Below, piece by piece: positions 8,684 through 15,788 of a stretch of 24,272 nucleotides of DNA. Each line of letters begins with the position of its first letter. Within the stretch, counting starts at the first letter, position 1. Below the pieces are notes generated by a model that saw only the letters and a program-made list of their open reading frames with translations, did not search any database and was not told the DNA's origin. A program made the translations under genes and the position numbers. This stretch comes from a virus. The stretch spans positions 1 through 24,272 of the IMG/VR virus record IMGVR_UViG_3300032050_000798; one strand, written 5' to 3'.

Positions 8684-9735
8684 AAATACGTGACGTCATT
8701 GTAGAAAACAATATTGAACTAGGTGATAGCTTCGATATCGAATTGGGCAACATAGTTATCGAAACTGGTATTGTTGGTTTTATGCATGATGGCGTCATAG
8801 TAGAAGCCGACGAGAAAACAATGACATTACTAGGTATTAGTGGTGCCTTGTTTGAAAGTGTAAAATTAGCAGAAGTAAGCCTGGGTGGTTATCATAAAAA
8901 AGCTTCTATGGGTAAAGCTATGGCACAAATGAATGCTGTATTTGCTGCTAGTCCCGAAGAGCGCGAAAAGAATCTTGCAATTGCTAAACGTCGAGAGCGA
9001 GGATTAGCTAGAGTTAAAACTAGGTCTGACAAGGCCATGGCTGCTCAACGAGAGAAAGCACAAGCAGATGCATTGACTCAAGATAGAGCAAATTTACCAG
9101 AACTAAAAGCTGCATTGGCCAAGTTGGAAAGAGAATTTGATCCTTCATTCGAATACAGTGACGATCATAGTTTCTGGACAAGACAACGGGGAATCAAAGA
9201 TAGTATCAGTGGATTGCAGCAGAGAATTGCCCGTGCGAGTCAACAGGATGTAACTGAAGGTCGAATGGCCGAAGTCGATGATCTATTTCAAAATTTAGCA
9301 AACGGTACTATGGATATCTATGATGTTATGAACAATCCACAGGATGCCGTTGAGAAATATGTATCTGAAAAATTACAAGATATGTACGACAACATTTCTA
9401 TAGACAATCGTTTACATCCAGATGACGACTTCGAGCAAATCATTGATATTATGGGAGAACAACTGGCAGATGAATATGGCACAGACGAAATGCAAGAAGC
9501 CAAATATCAAGGCAGGGAAGTTGCATTAGGCAAGCCCATGCAAGGTGATGTTAAAAAATCTAAAGTGTATGTCCGCGGACCAAAAGGCAATGTTGTTAAG
9601 GTAAACTTTGGCGATAAAAAGATGAAGATTAAAAAATCAAATCCTAAACGCCGTAAAAGTTTTAGGGCAAGACATAATTGTGCCAATCCTGGTCCAAGGT
9701 GGAAAGCTCGTTACTGGTCGTGCCGTGCTTGGTAA
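8680..9735 (+). CDS. Probable prohead/internal structural protein with conserved basic C-terminal module
   Basis: The product is 351 aa. The N-terminal tag MKIRDVIVE resembles a T4-type targeting/cleavage tag. Next come a beta-rich segment (IVIETGIVGFMHDGVIVEADEKTMTLL) and a conserved helical block (VSLGGYHKKASMGKAMAQMN, then EREKNLAIAKRRERGLARVKTRS). A long charged helix and an acidic stretch (about 200-272) follow. The last 78 residues (274-351) form a strongly basic module, GREVALGKP...VKVNFGDKK...RRKSFRARHNC...KARYWSCRAW. I recall this C-terminal module from structural proteins of cyanophages and other marine T4-like phages, but have no proven function for it. The two cysteines and the aromatic end suggest a small folded domain. 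The start overlaps the previous stop (ATGA). Confidence 0.65.
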   Translation: MKIRDVIVENNIELGDSFDIELGNIVIETGIVGFMHDGVIVEADEKTMTLLGISGALFESVKLAEVSLGGYHKKASMGKAMAQMNAVFAASPEEREKNLAIAKRRERGLARVKTRSDKAMAAQREKAQADALTQDRANLPELKAALAKLEREFDPSFEYSDDHSFWTRQRGIKDSISGLQQRIARASQQDVTEGRMAEVDDLFQNLANGTMDIYDVMNNPQDAVEKYVSEKLQDMYDNISIDNRLHPDDDFEQIIDIMGEQLADEYGTDEMQEAKYQGREVALGKPMQGDVKKSKVYVRGPKGNVVKVNFGDKKMKIKKSNPKRRKSFRARHNCANPGPRWKARYWSCRAW

Positions 9736-9738
9736 TAT

Positions 9739-10122
9739 ATGAAAATTAAAGATATTATCTTAGAAGATAAAGTAGGAGATATTCCTCCTCGACTACAACA
9801 AGCCACTGTGGGAATGGATAAATTTCGCGATGCCCAATTCGCTGACAGAGTATACGAATTAAATCGTGTAATGATGGCAGTGGCCGCAGCAGATGGAATA
9901 AATCCATTAGCGCCTGAAGTAGACGGAGAATCCTGGGCTGGTAGAAATAATTTAGCTTTTCCTTACACTCCCGAAGAACAAAAAATGTTGAAAGATGCTT
10001 TTGGTGTAGTAGGCAGTCACTATGAAGATTTAAATAATGGTGATTTTAAAAGTAGAGAACTTAACAGTACAAATAAAACCAGTCCGGTAGCCAAACCTAA
10101 AAAGAACAAGTATGGCGTATAA
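9739..10122 (+). CDS. Conserved small phage protein with MKIKDIILE tag
   Basis: The product is 127 aa. It opens with MKIKDIILED, the third such tag in this gene run. The body (FADRVYELNRVMMAVAAADGINPLAPEVDGESW, then FPYTPEEQKMLKDAFGVVGSHYEDL) is helical, and the end is lysine-rich (KPKKNKYGV). I believe related proteins exist in marine T4-like phages near head genes, with no known function. It starts 3 bases after the previous stop, and its TAA overlaps the next ATG (TAATG at 10120-10124), so it belongs to the same translationally coupled operon. A minor head protein or cargo delivered with the DNA is an inference from the tag and position only. Confidence 0.6.
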   Translation: MKIKDIILEDKVGDIPPRLQQATVGMDKFRDAQFADRVYELNRVMMAVAAADGINPLAPEVDGESWAGRNNLAFPYTPEEQKMLKDAFGVVGSHYEDLNNGDFKSRELNSTNKTSPVAKPKKNKYGV

Positions 10123-10331
10123 TGGACGAAATTCAAGAACTTAAAATGTTAGCCGGGATTGGCAATCGTCCCAAATGGAGTACCTATGAAGGCTATCCTG
10201 GCAGTAACATCAGCGTTACCGGAAATGAAAAAGCCCAGCTGATGCGTAAAAACGACATCAAACCGGGCACTGACGCTTGGTTTAAACTTTGGTTTAGTAA
10301 ACCGTATCTTACAAAAGAAACTCCTATCTAA
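10122..10331 (+). CDS. Small conserved phage protein, unknown function
   Basis: The product is 69 aa. The N-terminal helix MDEIQELKMLAGIG carries the same L-x-M-L-A-G-I type motif seen twice in the 732-aa protein. The second half (SNISVTGNEKAQLMRKNDIKPGTDAWFKLWFSKPYLT) reads like a compact conserved domain. The start overlaps the preceding stop (TAATG), which supports expression as the last gene of the head-protein operon. I do not recognise a function. The next gene begins 32 bases downstream behind a separate late promoter. Confidence 0.6.
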   Translation: MDEIQELKMLAGIGNRPKWSTYEGYPGSNISVTGNEKAQLMRKNDIKPGTDAWFKLWFSKPYLTKETPI

Positions 10332-10351
10332 TTAGTTTTACCTAACCGGTG

Positions 10352-10358
10352 ATAAATA
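10352..10358 (+). promoter_or_regulatory. Late promoter core, 5 bases before ATG of the GIY-YIG gene
   Basis: ATAAATA is followed by AGTAT and the ATG at 10364. It has the same 5-base spacing as the structural genes. It argues for ATG 10364 over the in-frame GTG at 10349, which lies upstream of the expected start of transcription. Confidence 0.6.
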
Positions 10359-10363
10359 AGTAT

Positions 10364-10993
10364 ATGAATACTTATTATGTCTACGCCTATTTAAGAAAAG
10401 ATGGCACTCCGTATTATATTGGTAAGGGTACAGGAGACCGCGCATTTACTAAAAGCAGGGGAGAAATAGGTAAACCGACAAAAGATAGAATAATTATCGT
10501 CGAATCGAATTTGACTAATGTTGGTGCATTGGCTTTAGAGCGCAGACTTATTAAGTGGTACGGTAGAAAAGATTTAGGTACCGGTATTTTACGCAATCAA
10601 ACAGACGGTGGTGACGGTGTTGTCGGTTATGTTTATACACCAGAGCAAAAAGAGATAAAGTCTAAACGATTGAAAGGGATAAAGAAAAAGCCACTTTCGG
10701 AAAGTACTAAGCAAAAATTAAGAGATATTAATTTGGGAAAACATTTAGCACCATTTACACCAGAGCATAAACAAAAAATTTCAAAAGCACTAAAAGGTAA
10801 GGCACGAAGTGCTGCCCACAGTGAAAAATTGTCAGCTGCCCTTAAAGGCAGGACTCCTGCCAATGAAGAACGAGTAAACTATTTGAAAGCAATGGAGGCA
10901 GGAAAGACAGAATGCGAATACTGCGGTAAAGTTACCATTTTAGGAAACTACCGCAGATGGCATGGTAATAATTGTCGTTACAAAACTATCTAA
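10364..10993 (+). CDS. GIY-YIG homing-type endonuclease with NUMOD3 repeats
   Basis: The product is 209 aa. The nuclease core is at the N-terminus: YYVYAYL (residues 4-10) and YYIGKG (17-22) are the GIY and YIG strands, followed by [11 protein letters not shown] with the conserved arginine region. Residues about 85-160 hold repeated NUMOD3-like DNA-binding helices ([47 protein letters not shown]). The end holds a C-x2-C-x12-H-x3-C zinc-finger-like motif (C184, C187, H200, C204). Such enzymes nick or cut phage DNA to spread their own genes. It stands between head and terminase genes, convergent with an HNH gene whose stop overlaps this one. Free-standing homing endonucleases of this kind are common in T4-like phages. 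Confidence 0.9.
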   Translation: MNTYYVYAYLRKDGTPYYIGKGTGDRAFTKSRGEIGKPTKDRIIIVESNLTNVGALALERRLIKWYGRKDLGTGILRNQTDGGDGVVGYVYTPEQKEIKSKRLKGIKKKPLSESTKQKLRDINLGKHLAPFTPEHKQKISKALKGKARSAAHSEKLSAALKGRTPANEERVNYLKAMEAGKTECEYCGKVTILGNYRRWHGNNCRYKTI

Positions 10994-11514
10994 GACTTTG
11001 GCTTAATGCCCAAATATTGATACCAACTCTCATGTCGGACCTGTACAGGCCGTTCCCTCCACTTTTTAATTAGTTGAAAGTGATCTGGTTTATACGGCAT
11101 CCGAAGTGGCTTAATCAGCTTGTGGCCTTTTTTATGGTTACAATCTTTACAAGCCGTTACACTGTTTTCCCAAGTAGTTTTTCCTCCTTGAGCACGTGGG
11201 ATCACGTGGTCTAGCGTAAGTTCTTTGTGTTCGAAAACTTCGCTACAGTACTGACATTGGTACATGTCACGTAGAAACATGTTACTACGTGAAAACTTTG
11301 CTGACTTTTTAAAGTGGAAATATTCTTTGGTAACTGCAACACAGGGCACATTCATACTGAAATTTTCACTACGAATTACCCAGTCTTCATATTCTTCAAC
11401 CACAGTGATGCGATCCAAGAAGTAAAGTTTGACAGCATGTTGCCAACCTATAACACTTAGAGGTAAAACTGAAATTGGATTGTAGTCGCTGTTCAGCAGC
11501 AGTACATCAGACAT
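10990..11514 (-). CDS. HNH endonuclease
   Basis: The product is 174 aa and is the only sizeable gene on the minus strand. The N-terminal half ([29 protein letters not shown]) is the typical leader domain of a widespread bacterial/phage HNH family. The HNH core follows: C87-x2-C90, LDHVIP (D102, H103), W115-ENS with N117, and C122-x2-C125-NHKKG, so the metal-binding cysteines and catalytic histidine are all present. Its TAG stop overlaps the TAA of the GIY-YIG gene by three bases of sequence (CTAA at 10990-10993). Late-promoter-like TAAATA cores lie upstream on the minus strand at about 11561-11572, divergent from the gp17 promoter. A mobile endonuclease or a packaging-associated nuclease are both possible; HNH proteins often sit beside terminases. 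Confidence 0.88.
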   Translation of the reverse strand: MSDVLLLNSDYNPISVLPLSVIGWQHAVKLYFLDRITVVEEYEDWVIRSENFSMNVPCVAVTKEYFHFKKSAKFSRSNMFLRDMYQCQYCSEVFEHKELTLDHVIPRAQGGKTTWENSVTACKDCNHKKGHKLIKPLRMPYKPDHFQLIKKWRERPVQVRHESWYQYLGIKPKS

Positions 11515-11538
11515 TTTGAAATCTCACTGGTTAATTCA

Positions 11539-11545
11539 ATAAATA
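11539..11545 (+). promoter_or_regulatory. Late promoter core upstream of gp17, followed by ATG-TAA
   Basis: ATAAATA is followed by CTATT and an ATG at 11551, again 5 bases. Here the ATG is immediately followed by TAA, a start-stop with no coding content. The gp17 ATG lies 33 bases further on, so gp17 would have a leader beginning with this minimal reading frame. Confidence 0.55.
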
Positions 11546-11583
11546 CTATTATGTAATATTTACTTATTTAGAGCAACCGAAAT

Positions 11584-13149
11584 ATGGCAAAACCTTTAGA
11601 AAATGTGCTGATAAAAAAGCCAAATATGCAGGAAAGCTACACTGAACAACAACTTCGAGAAGTTATTAACTGTGCAGATCCTGTAACAGGTCCGCAATAT
11701 TTTCTTGACAATTATTTTTACATCCAGCATCCCACCAGAGGGCGTATGCTCTATCAGCCTTTCGAATATCAACGTAGGTTAGTAAACACTTACCATAATT
11801 ATAGATACAGTATAAGTCTCATGCCTCGCCAAACAGGAAAGTCTACTACGGCTGCGGGCTATCTGCTTTGGTATGCAATGTTTGTGCCTGACAGTACAAT
11901 TTTGGTGGCAGCACACAAATACACCGGATCCCAGGAAATTATGCAGCGTATTCGTTATGCATATGAAAGTGTACCTGATTTTATTCGCGCTGGTGTTACT
12001 AGTTATAATAAAGGCAGTATAGATTTTGATAATGGATCTCGCATAGTCAGCGCCACTACTACAGAAAATACCGGTCGTGGTATGTCTATATCATTGTTAT
12101 ACTGCGACGAGTTTGCATTCGTTCGGCCAACTATTGCCAGTGAGTTTTGGACTTCTATTAGTCCTACGTTAGCAACTGGTGGTAAGTGTATTATCACAAG
12201 CACACCCAACAGCGATGAAGACCAATTTGCACAGATTTGGAGACAAGCAAACAAGTGCATCGACGAATACGGTAACGAAACTGAATTAGGTGTTAACGGG
12301 TTCAGATCGTACAGAAGCAAATGGCAAGAACACCCTGATAGAGACGATGTATGGGCCACTGAAATGCGGGCTCAACTGGGAGAAGAACGTTTTCGTAGAG
12401 AAATGGAATGTGAATTCATTATATATGATGAGACACTAATTAATCCTATTTTTCTAACAGAAATGGCCGGCATTGATCCTTTGATAAAACAAGGTCAAGT
12501 ACGTTGGTATAAAAAGCCCGAGCAAGGAAACGTGTATATTGTTGCACTAGACCCTAGTTTAGGCACAGGTGGTGACCCAGCAGCAATTCAAGTACTAGAG
12601 CTACCTAGTATGAAACAGATAGCAGAGTGGCAACATAATAAAACGCCAGTTCAAACCCAAATTAAAATTTTATCTGAAATTACAAAAACTTTAGTTGAAT
12701 CTACAAAATCTAACAATGATGTTTATTACAGTGTTGAAAACAATACCTTAGGTGAAGCTGCTTTGGTGGCTATAAGTGAATTTGGCGAAGAAAATATTAA
12801 AGGTATGTTTTTAAGTGAGCCCAAAAAACAAGGATCTAATAGAGTGTACCGAAAAGGTTTTACTACTACTAACAAATCAAAATTATCTGCTTGTGCTAAA
12901 TTAAAAAATTTAATCGAAACCAGAAAATTACATGTTGCCAGTAAAGCCCTGGTCAGCGAATTGAAAACTTTTATTGCATCTGGCAGTGGGTATGCCGCGA
13001 AACTTGGGGAAACAGATGATTTGGTTATGTCGTTGATTCTTGCTGTTAGAATGGCAGTGTTCTTAAGAGAATTCGACCCGAACTTGGACGAAAAACTAAA
13101 AGATGACAGGGACGACATAATAATGCCAATGCCCTTCATAATGATTTGA
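11584..13149 (+). CDS. 17: Large terminase subunit (T4 gp17-like), ATPase and nuclease
   Basis: The product is 521 aa; T4 gp17 is 610. It powers DNA translocation into the prohead and cuts the concatemer. Visible motifs: adenine-binding LYQPFEYQRRLV (56-67); Walker A PRQTGKST (81-88); Walker B LLYCDEF (171-177) with D175/E176; coupling motif STPN (206-209). The RNase H-like nuclease domain has D323 in VALDPSLGTGGD, E385 in YSVENN and D478/D479 in ETDDLVMS, matching the D-E-D triad of T4 gp17. The C-terminus ends in a hydrophobic MPMPFIMI tail, similar in kind to the portal-contacting tail of T4 gp17. The ribosome site is weak. The gene is separated from the probable gp16 by internal head genes and two endonucleases. 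Confidence 0.95.
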   Translation: MAKPLENVLIKKPNMQESYTEQQLREVINCADPVTGPQYFLDNYFYIQHPTRGRMLYQPFEYQRRLVNTYHNYRYSISLMPRQTGKSTTAAGYLLWYAMFVPDSTILVAAHKYTGSQEIMQRIRYAYESVPDFIRAGVTSYNKGSIDFDNGSRIVSATTTENTGRGMSISLLYCDEFAFVRPTIASEFWTSISPTLATGGKCIITSTPNSDEDQFAQIWRQANKCIDEYGNETELGVNGFRSYRSKWQEHPDRDDVWATEMRAQLGEERFRREMECEFIIYDETLINPIFLTEMAGIDPLIKQGQVRWYKKPEQGNVYIVALDPSLGTGGDPAAIQVLELPSMKQIAEWQHNKTPVQTQIKILSEITKTLVESTKSNNDVYYSVENNTLGEAALVAISEFGEENIKGMFLSEPKKQGSNRVYRKGFTTTNKSKLSACAKLKNLIETRKLHVASKALVSELKTFIASGSGYAAKLGETDDLVMSLILAVRMAVFLREFDPNLDEKLKDDRDDIIMPMPFIMI

Positions 13150-13161
13150 TAACCGTTTAGC

Positions 13162-13168
13162 ATAAATA
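13162..13168 (+). promoter_or_regulatory. Late promoter core, 7 bases before ATG
   Basis: ATAAATA is followed by 7 bases (TATAATA-CC region) and the ATG at 13176. It lies in the 26-base gap after gp17. With T4 spacing the mRNA would have a leader of 0-2 bases. Confidence 0.5.
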
Positions 13169-13175
13169 TAATACC

Positions 13176-14642
13176 ATGATTGAAATTGATAAAGTAGCTG
13201 AAAATTTATTTGACAAGATTCGCAGCCGATTTGACTCTGTTAACATCGGAGACGAAAACGCCAAAGCCACGCTGGACCCTTCCTTGGCCAGATTTTTTAA
13301 TTTCGATTATATCAGAGATGGCAAAGAGTTTGGAAACATAACAATCAGTCTAGTAGATGACAACAATCTCAAAGTTTATTTTGATAAAGAGATTGATAAA
13401 GGCATGACTCCAGAAGAAAAAAAAGTATGGTATGCTTTTTTAAAAAATTTAAGACTTTTTGCTAAAAGAAATTTATTAACTTTTGACATTAGGGATATTG
13501 CCAAAAGCGGATTAAATTTGCGAGATCTTAAACATGCTAATAAAAATGCAGAAGTATTGAACAAAGACGATATCCGTGTAACAGAAAGTAAACAATACGG
13601 AACAAGTCGCAGCAGCTATGAACTTTACGACAATGTAAAAATTATAGCCAGACACAGCAAGCCAATTGTAGACGAAACTCTTCCCGGTGCAAGAAGCCGA
13701 AATATACAGGCATTCTACATCGAGAATTCCTTGGGTGAACGATTCAGACTGCCCGAAGGCACTACATTTAATGGCGCAAGAGCATATGCTCGTCACGTAA
13801 AAAACAATGGTGCAATACACGACGATTTTGGACAACATATAACTAAAATTATTAAAGAAATGTCGTCTTTGAAATTGTTTGTTCGAAATATGCGGGGCAG
13901 GACCTTCGAAGACATCGAGACGTCTCAAATGGTAGAAAGTGCCATTGATCATTATGGTAAATTGCATCGAGACTTATTTACTATACGAGGTCAGCGCGGG
14001 TATGAACAATATAAATCATTGTGGCAACCAGAAGTAATGGATGAAGACCAATTCGATATCGACGAACTTCGTGAACGATTTGTTCGCAAAGTATTTGATG
14101 ATAGATTAATGGATGCACTGCCTGTGGTTCGACGAGCGTATATGCAAAGAAAAAATGCAGTGTCGGATGAATTCGAATCGTGGGCCAACGGTATAATTGA
14201 AAATATCGGTAATACTATAGACGATCAAAATAAAAAACATGCCAGCTTAAAATTGGATGTGGAAGAAGACGCAGAAGATGGCAACGGCAACACAGACAGT
14301 CCATTTGCAAACAGCTTAACTTCAGCTGACTCGGATGGCAATGTAATAGACGGCGACGCAGAGGACGAACAACTAGTTCAACTTTTTCAAGAGCATGGAT
14401 TCGAATTTAGATTCAGTGACGGAGTGTATTATTTTGAAAGTCGAGAAGAACTAGAGCGAGCTAAAGATATTATAGCAGCATGGGATCCACATTTTGAATT
14501 CCCTCGTATGGGAGTTTATGAATATGGGTACGGCAGCTACGGAAGTACCACTGCTGATAGAGAAATTGGTAGCTACAGCAATGGTGTAATGGAAGAACTA
14601 GAAACCAATCTTCTCAAACAGTTAGCTGGTATTACCAAATAA
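13176..14642 (+). CDS. Conserved phage protein of unknown function, 488 aa
   Basis: The N-terminal half is mixed alpha/beta (ARFFNFDYIRDGKEFGNITISLVDDNNLKVYFDKEI, then FLKNLRLFAKRNLLTFDIRDI). It is followed by a segment with YGTSRSSYELYDNVKIIARHSKPIV and RSRNIQAFYIENSLGERFRLPEGTTFNGARAYARHV. Residues about 215-345 are helical and charged. An acidic, Asn/Asp-rich linker (about 365-400) leads to a C-terminal domain (EHGFEFRFSDGVYYFESREELERAKDIIAAWDP) and a terminal helix ending LLKQLAGITK. I recall similar unannotated proteins from aquatic T4-like phages but know no function. It lies between gp17 and gp32 behind its own late promoter, so a late, virion- or DNA-associated role is likely. It does not look like a portal protein. 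Confidence 0.6.
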   Translation: MIEIDKVAENLFDKIRSRFDSVNIGDENAKATLDPSLARFFNFDYIRDGKEFGNITISLVDDNNLKVYFDKEIDKGMTPEEKKVWYAFLKNLRLFAKRNLLTFDIRDIAKSGLNLRDLKHANKNAEVLNKDDIRVTESKQYGTSRSSYELYDNVKIIARHSKPIVDETLPGARSRNIQAFYIENSLGERFRLPEGTTFNGARAYARHVKNNGAIHDDFGQHITKIIKEMSSLKLFVRNMRGRTFEDIETSQMVESAIDHYGKLHRDLFTIRGQRGYEQYKSLWQPEVMDEDQFDIDELRERFVRKVFDDRLMDALPVVRRAYMQRKNAVSDEFESWANGIIENIGNTIDDQNKKHASLKLDVEEDAEDGNGNTDSPFANSLTSADSDGNVIDGDAEDEQLVQLFQEHGFEFRFSDGVYYFESREELERAKDIIAAWDPHFEFPRMGVYEYGYGSYGSTTADREIGSYSNGVMEELETNLLKQLAGITK

Positions 14643-14659
14643 CTTGAGTTCTATCTCTG

Positions 14660-14695
14660 GCACAGTTATACTTTAATTGTGCTAAACAAATTTTT
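14660..14695 (+). terminator. Possible weak intrinsic terminator
   Basis: The stem GCACAGTTA/TAATTGTGC (14660-14668 with 14674-14682, one G-T pair) has a 5-base loop. The T run (14691-14695) starts 8 bases after the stem, which is late for an efficient intrinsic terminator. Its position between the 488-aa gene and the gp32 promoter fits a terminator. Confidence 0.4.
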
Positions 14696-14706
14696 AATCT
14701 TTTGTC

Positions 14707-14736
14707 TTGACAGACTAAATACAAATGTTATATACT
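14707..14736 (+). promoter_or_regulatory. Sigma-70 promoter of the gp32 gene
   Basis: TTGACA (14707-14712) and TATACT (14731-14736) are separated by 18 bases. It lies 63 bases before the gp32 ATG, which itself has AGGAGA 6 bases upstream. This is a host-type promoter, unlike the late promoters of the structural genes. Confidence 0.75.
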
Positions 14737-14754
14737 GCAACGGTGCAGTGTATA
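14729..14754. repeat. Inverted repeat overlapping the gp32 promoter -10
   Basis: Arms 14729-14739 (TATATACTGCA) and 14744-14754 (TGCAGTGTATA) pair over 11 positions, one of them G-T, around ACGG. The left arm covers the -10 box and the right arm the start region, so it is placed as an operator would be. If transcription starts upstream of it, it could instead be a leader hairpin. Confidence 0.6.
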
Positions 14755-14798
14755 TCTAAGCACAACAAAGACCATCTTAAATTACATAGGAGAACATT

Positions 14799-15788
14799 AT
14801 GGCAACATCTTTAGCAGAAATTCGCGCAAAATTACAAGCGCAAGAGAGCAAAGGCCAAGGCGGCCAATCAGGCGGAGACAATGGCATTTACGCTCATTGG
14901 AACATCCCAGAAGGCACTACAGCTCGTGTACGATTCCTTCCAGACGCAAACACTAAAAACACTTTTTTCTGGGTCGAACGACTAATGATTAAACTGCCTT
15001 TTGCAGGCATTAAAGGTCAGGTAGACAGCAAGCCCACTTTTGTGCAAGTACCTTGCGTAGAAATGTGGGGCGAAGCTTGCCCAATCTTGGCAGAAGTACG
15101 TACATGGTTCAAGGACAAGAGTCTTGAAGAAATGGGTCGTAAATATTGGAAGAAAAAATCTTATCTATTCCAAGGTTTTGTTCGCGATAATCCGCTGAGC
15201 GATGACAAGCCAACTGACAATCCGATCCGTCGTTTTATTATTAGCCCTCAGATTTTTAATCTGGTAAAAAATGCACTCATGGATCCAGAATTGGAAAATC
15301 TACCCACCGACTACGAAGGCGGCTTGGATTTTAACATTAAGAAAACTAGTAAAGGCGGATACGCCGATTATAATACTAGTACTTGGGCTCGTAAAGAAAG
15401 TGCATTGACTCAAGCCGAACTTGAAGCAGTTGAGAAGTTTGGATTATATAATCTGGCAGACTTTTTGCCTAAAAAGCCCAGTGACGTTGAGTTGAAGATC
15501 ATTAAAGAAATGTTCGAAGCCAGTGTAAACGGTGAACCATTTGATGCAGACAAGTGGAGTGCTTATTACAAACCGGCCGGCATGGCTGTGGCTGCTGGCA
15601 ACAAGTCCGATGACACCACCCCTGCGGCAAAACCTGTAGCAGTGTCTCGTCCAGTACCTGCGGCAACACATGACGATCCTCCATTTGAAGTAGACGAGCC
15701 AGAAGTCACTGCACCAGTAGCAGCAGCTAAACCTGCTAGTCAACGTGCAGAAGATATTTTGGCAATGATTCGTAATCGTCAAAAGTAA
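14799..15788 (+). CDS. 32: Single-stranded DNA-binding protein (T4 gp32-like)
   Basis: The product is 329 aa (T4 gp32: 301). It coats ssDNA at forks and recombination intermediates and works with UvsX. The N-terminus (SLAEIRAKLQAQESK) is the basic self-interaction region. The OB-fold core includes WNIPEGTTARVRFLPD, FFWVERLMIKLPFAG and YLFQGFVRDNPL. C86 and C94 lie in VPCVEMWGEACPI, but the full four-ligand zinc site of T4 (His plus three Cys) is not evident, as I recall for cyanophage versions. The C-terminal tail is Pro/Ala-rich with an acidic patch (DDPPFEVDEPE), the expected protein-interaction tail. It has its own sigma-70 promoter, an operator-like repeat and a strong ribosome site, consistent with high early expression. 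Confidence 0.93.
   Translation: MATSLAEIRAKLQAQESKGQGGQSGGDNGIYAHWNIPEGTTARVRFLPDANTKNTFFWVERLMIKLPFAGIKGQVDSKPTFVQVPCVEMWGEACPILAEVRTWFKDKSLEEMGRKYWKKKSYLFQGFVRDNPLSDDKPTDNPIRRFIISPQIFNLVKNALMDPELENLPTDYEGGLDFNIKKTSKGGYADYNTSTWARKESALTQAELEAVEKFGLYNLADFLPKKPSDVELKIIKEMFEASVNGEPFDADKWSAYYKPAGMAVAAGNKSDDTTPAAKPVAVSRPVPAATHDDPPFEVDEPEVTAPVAAAKPASQRAEDILAMIRNRQK

Noticed and set aside
10349-10363. GTG start for the GIY-YIG gene
   Set aside because: It lies upstream of and across the late promoter core; the family normally begins right before the GIY strand, as ATG 10364 does.
13512-13967. 151-aa minus-strand open frame inside the 488-aa gene
   Set aside because: It is antisense to a well-formed gene with its own late promoter; there is no ribosome site, and composition is shadow-like.
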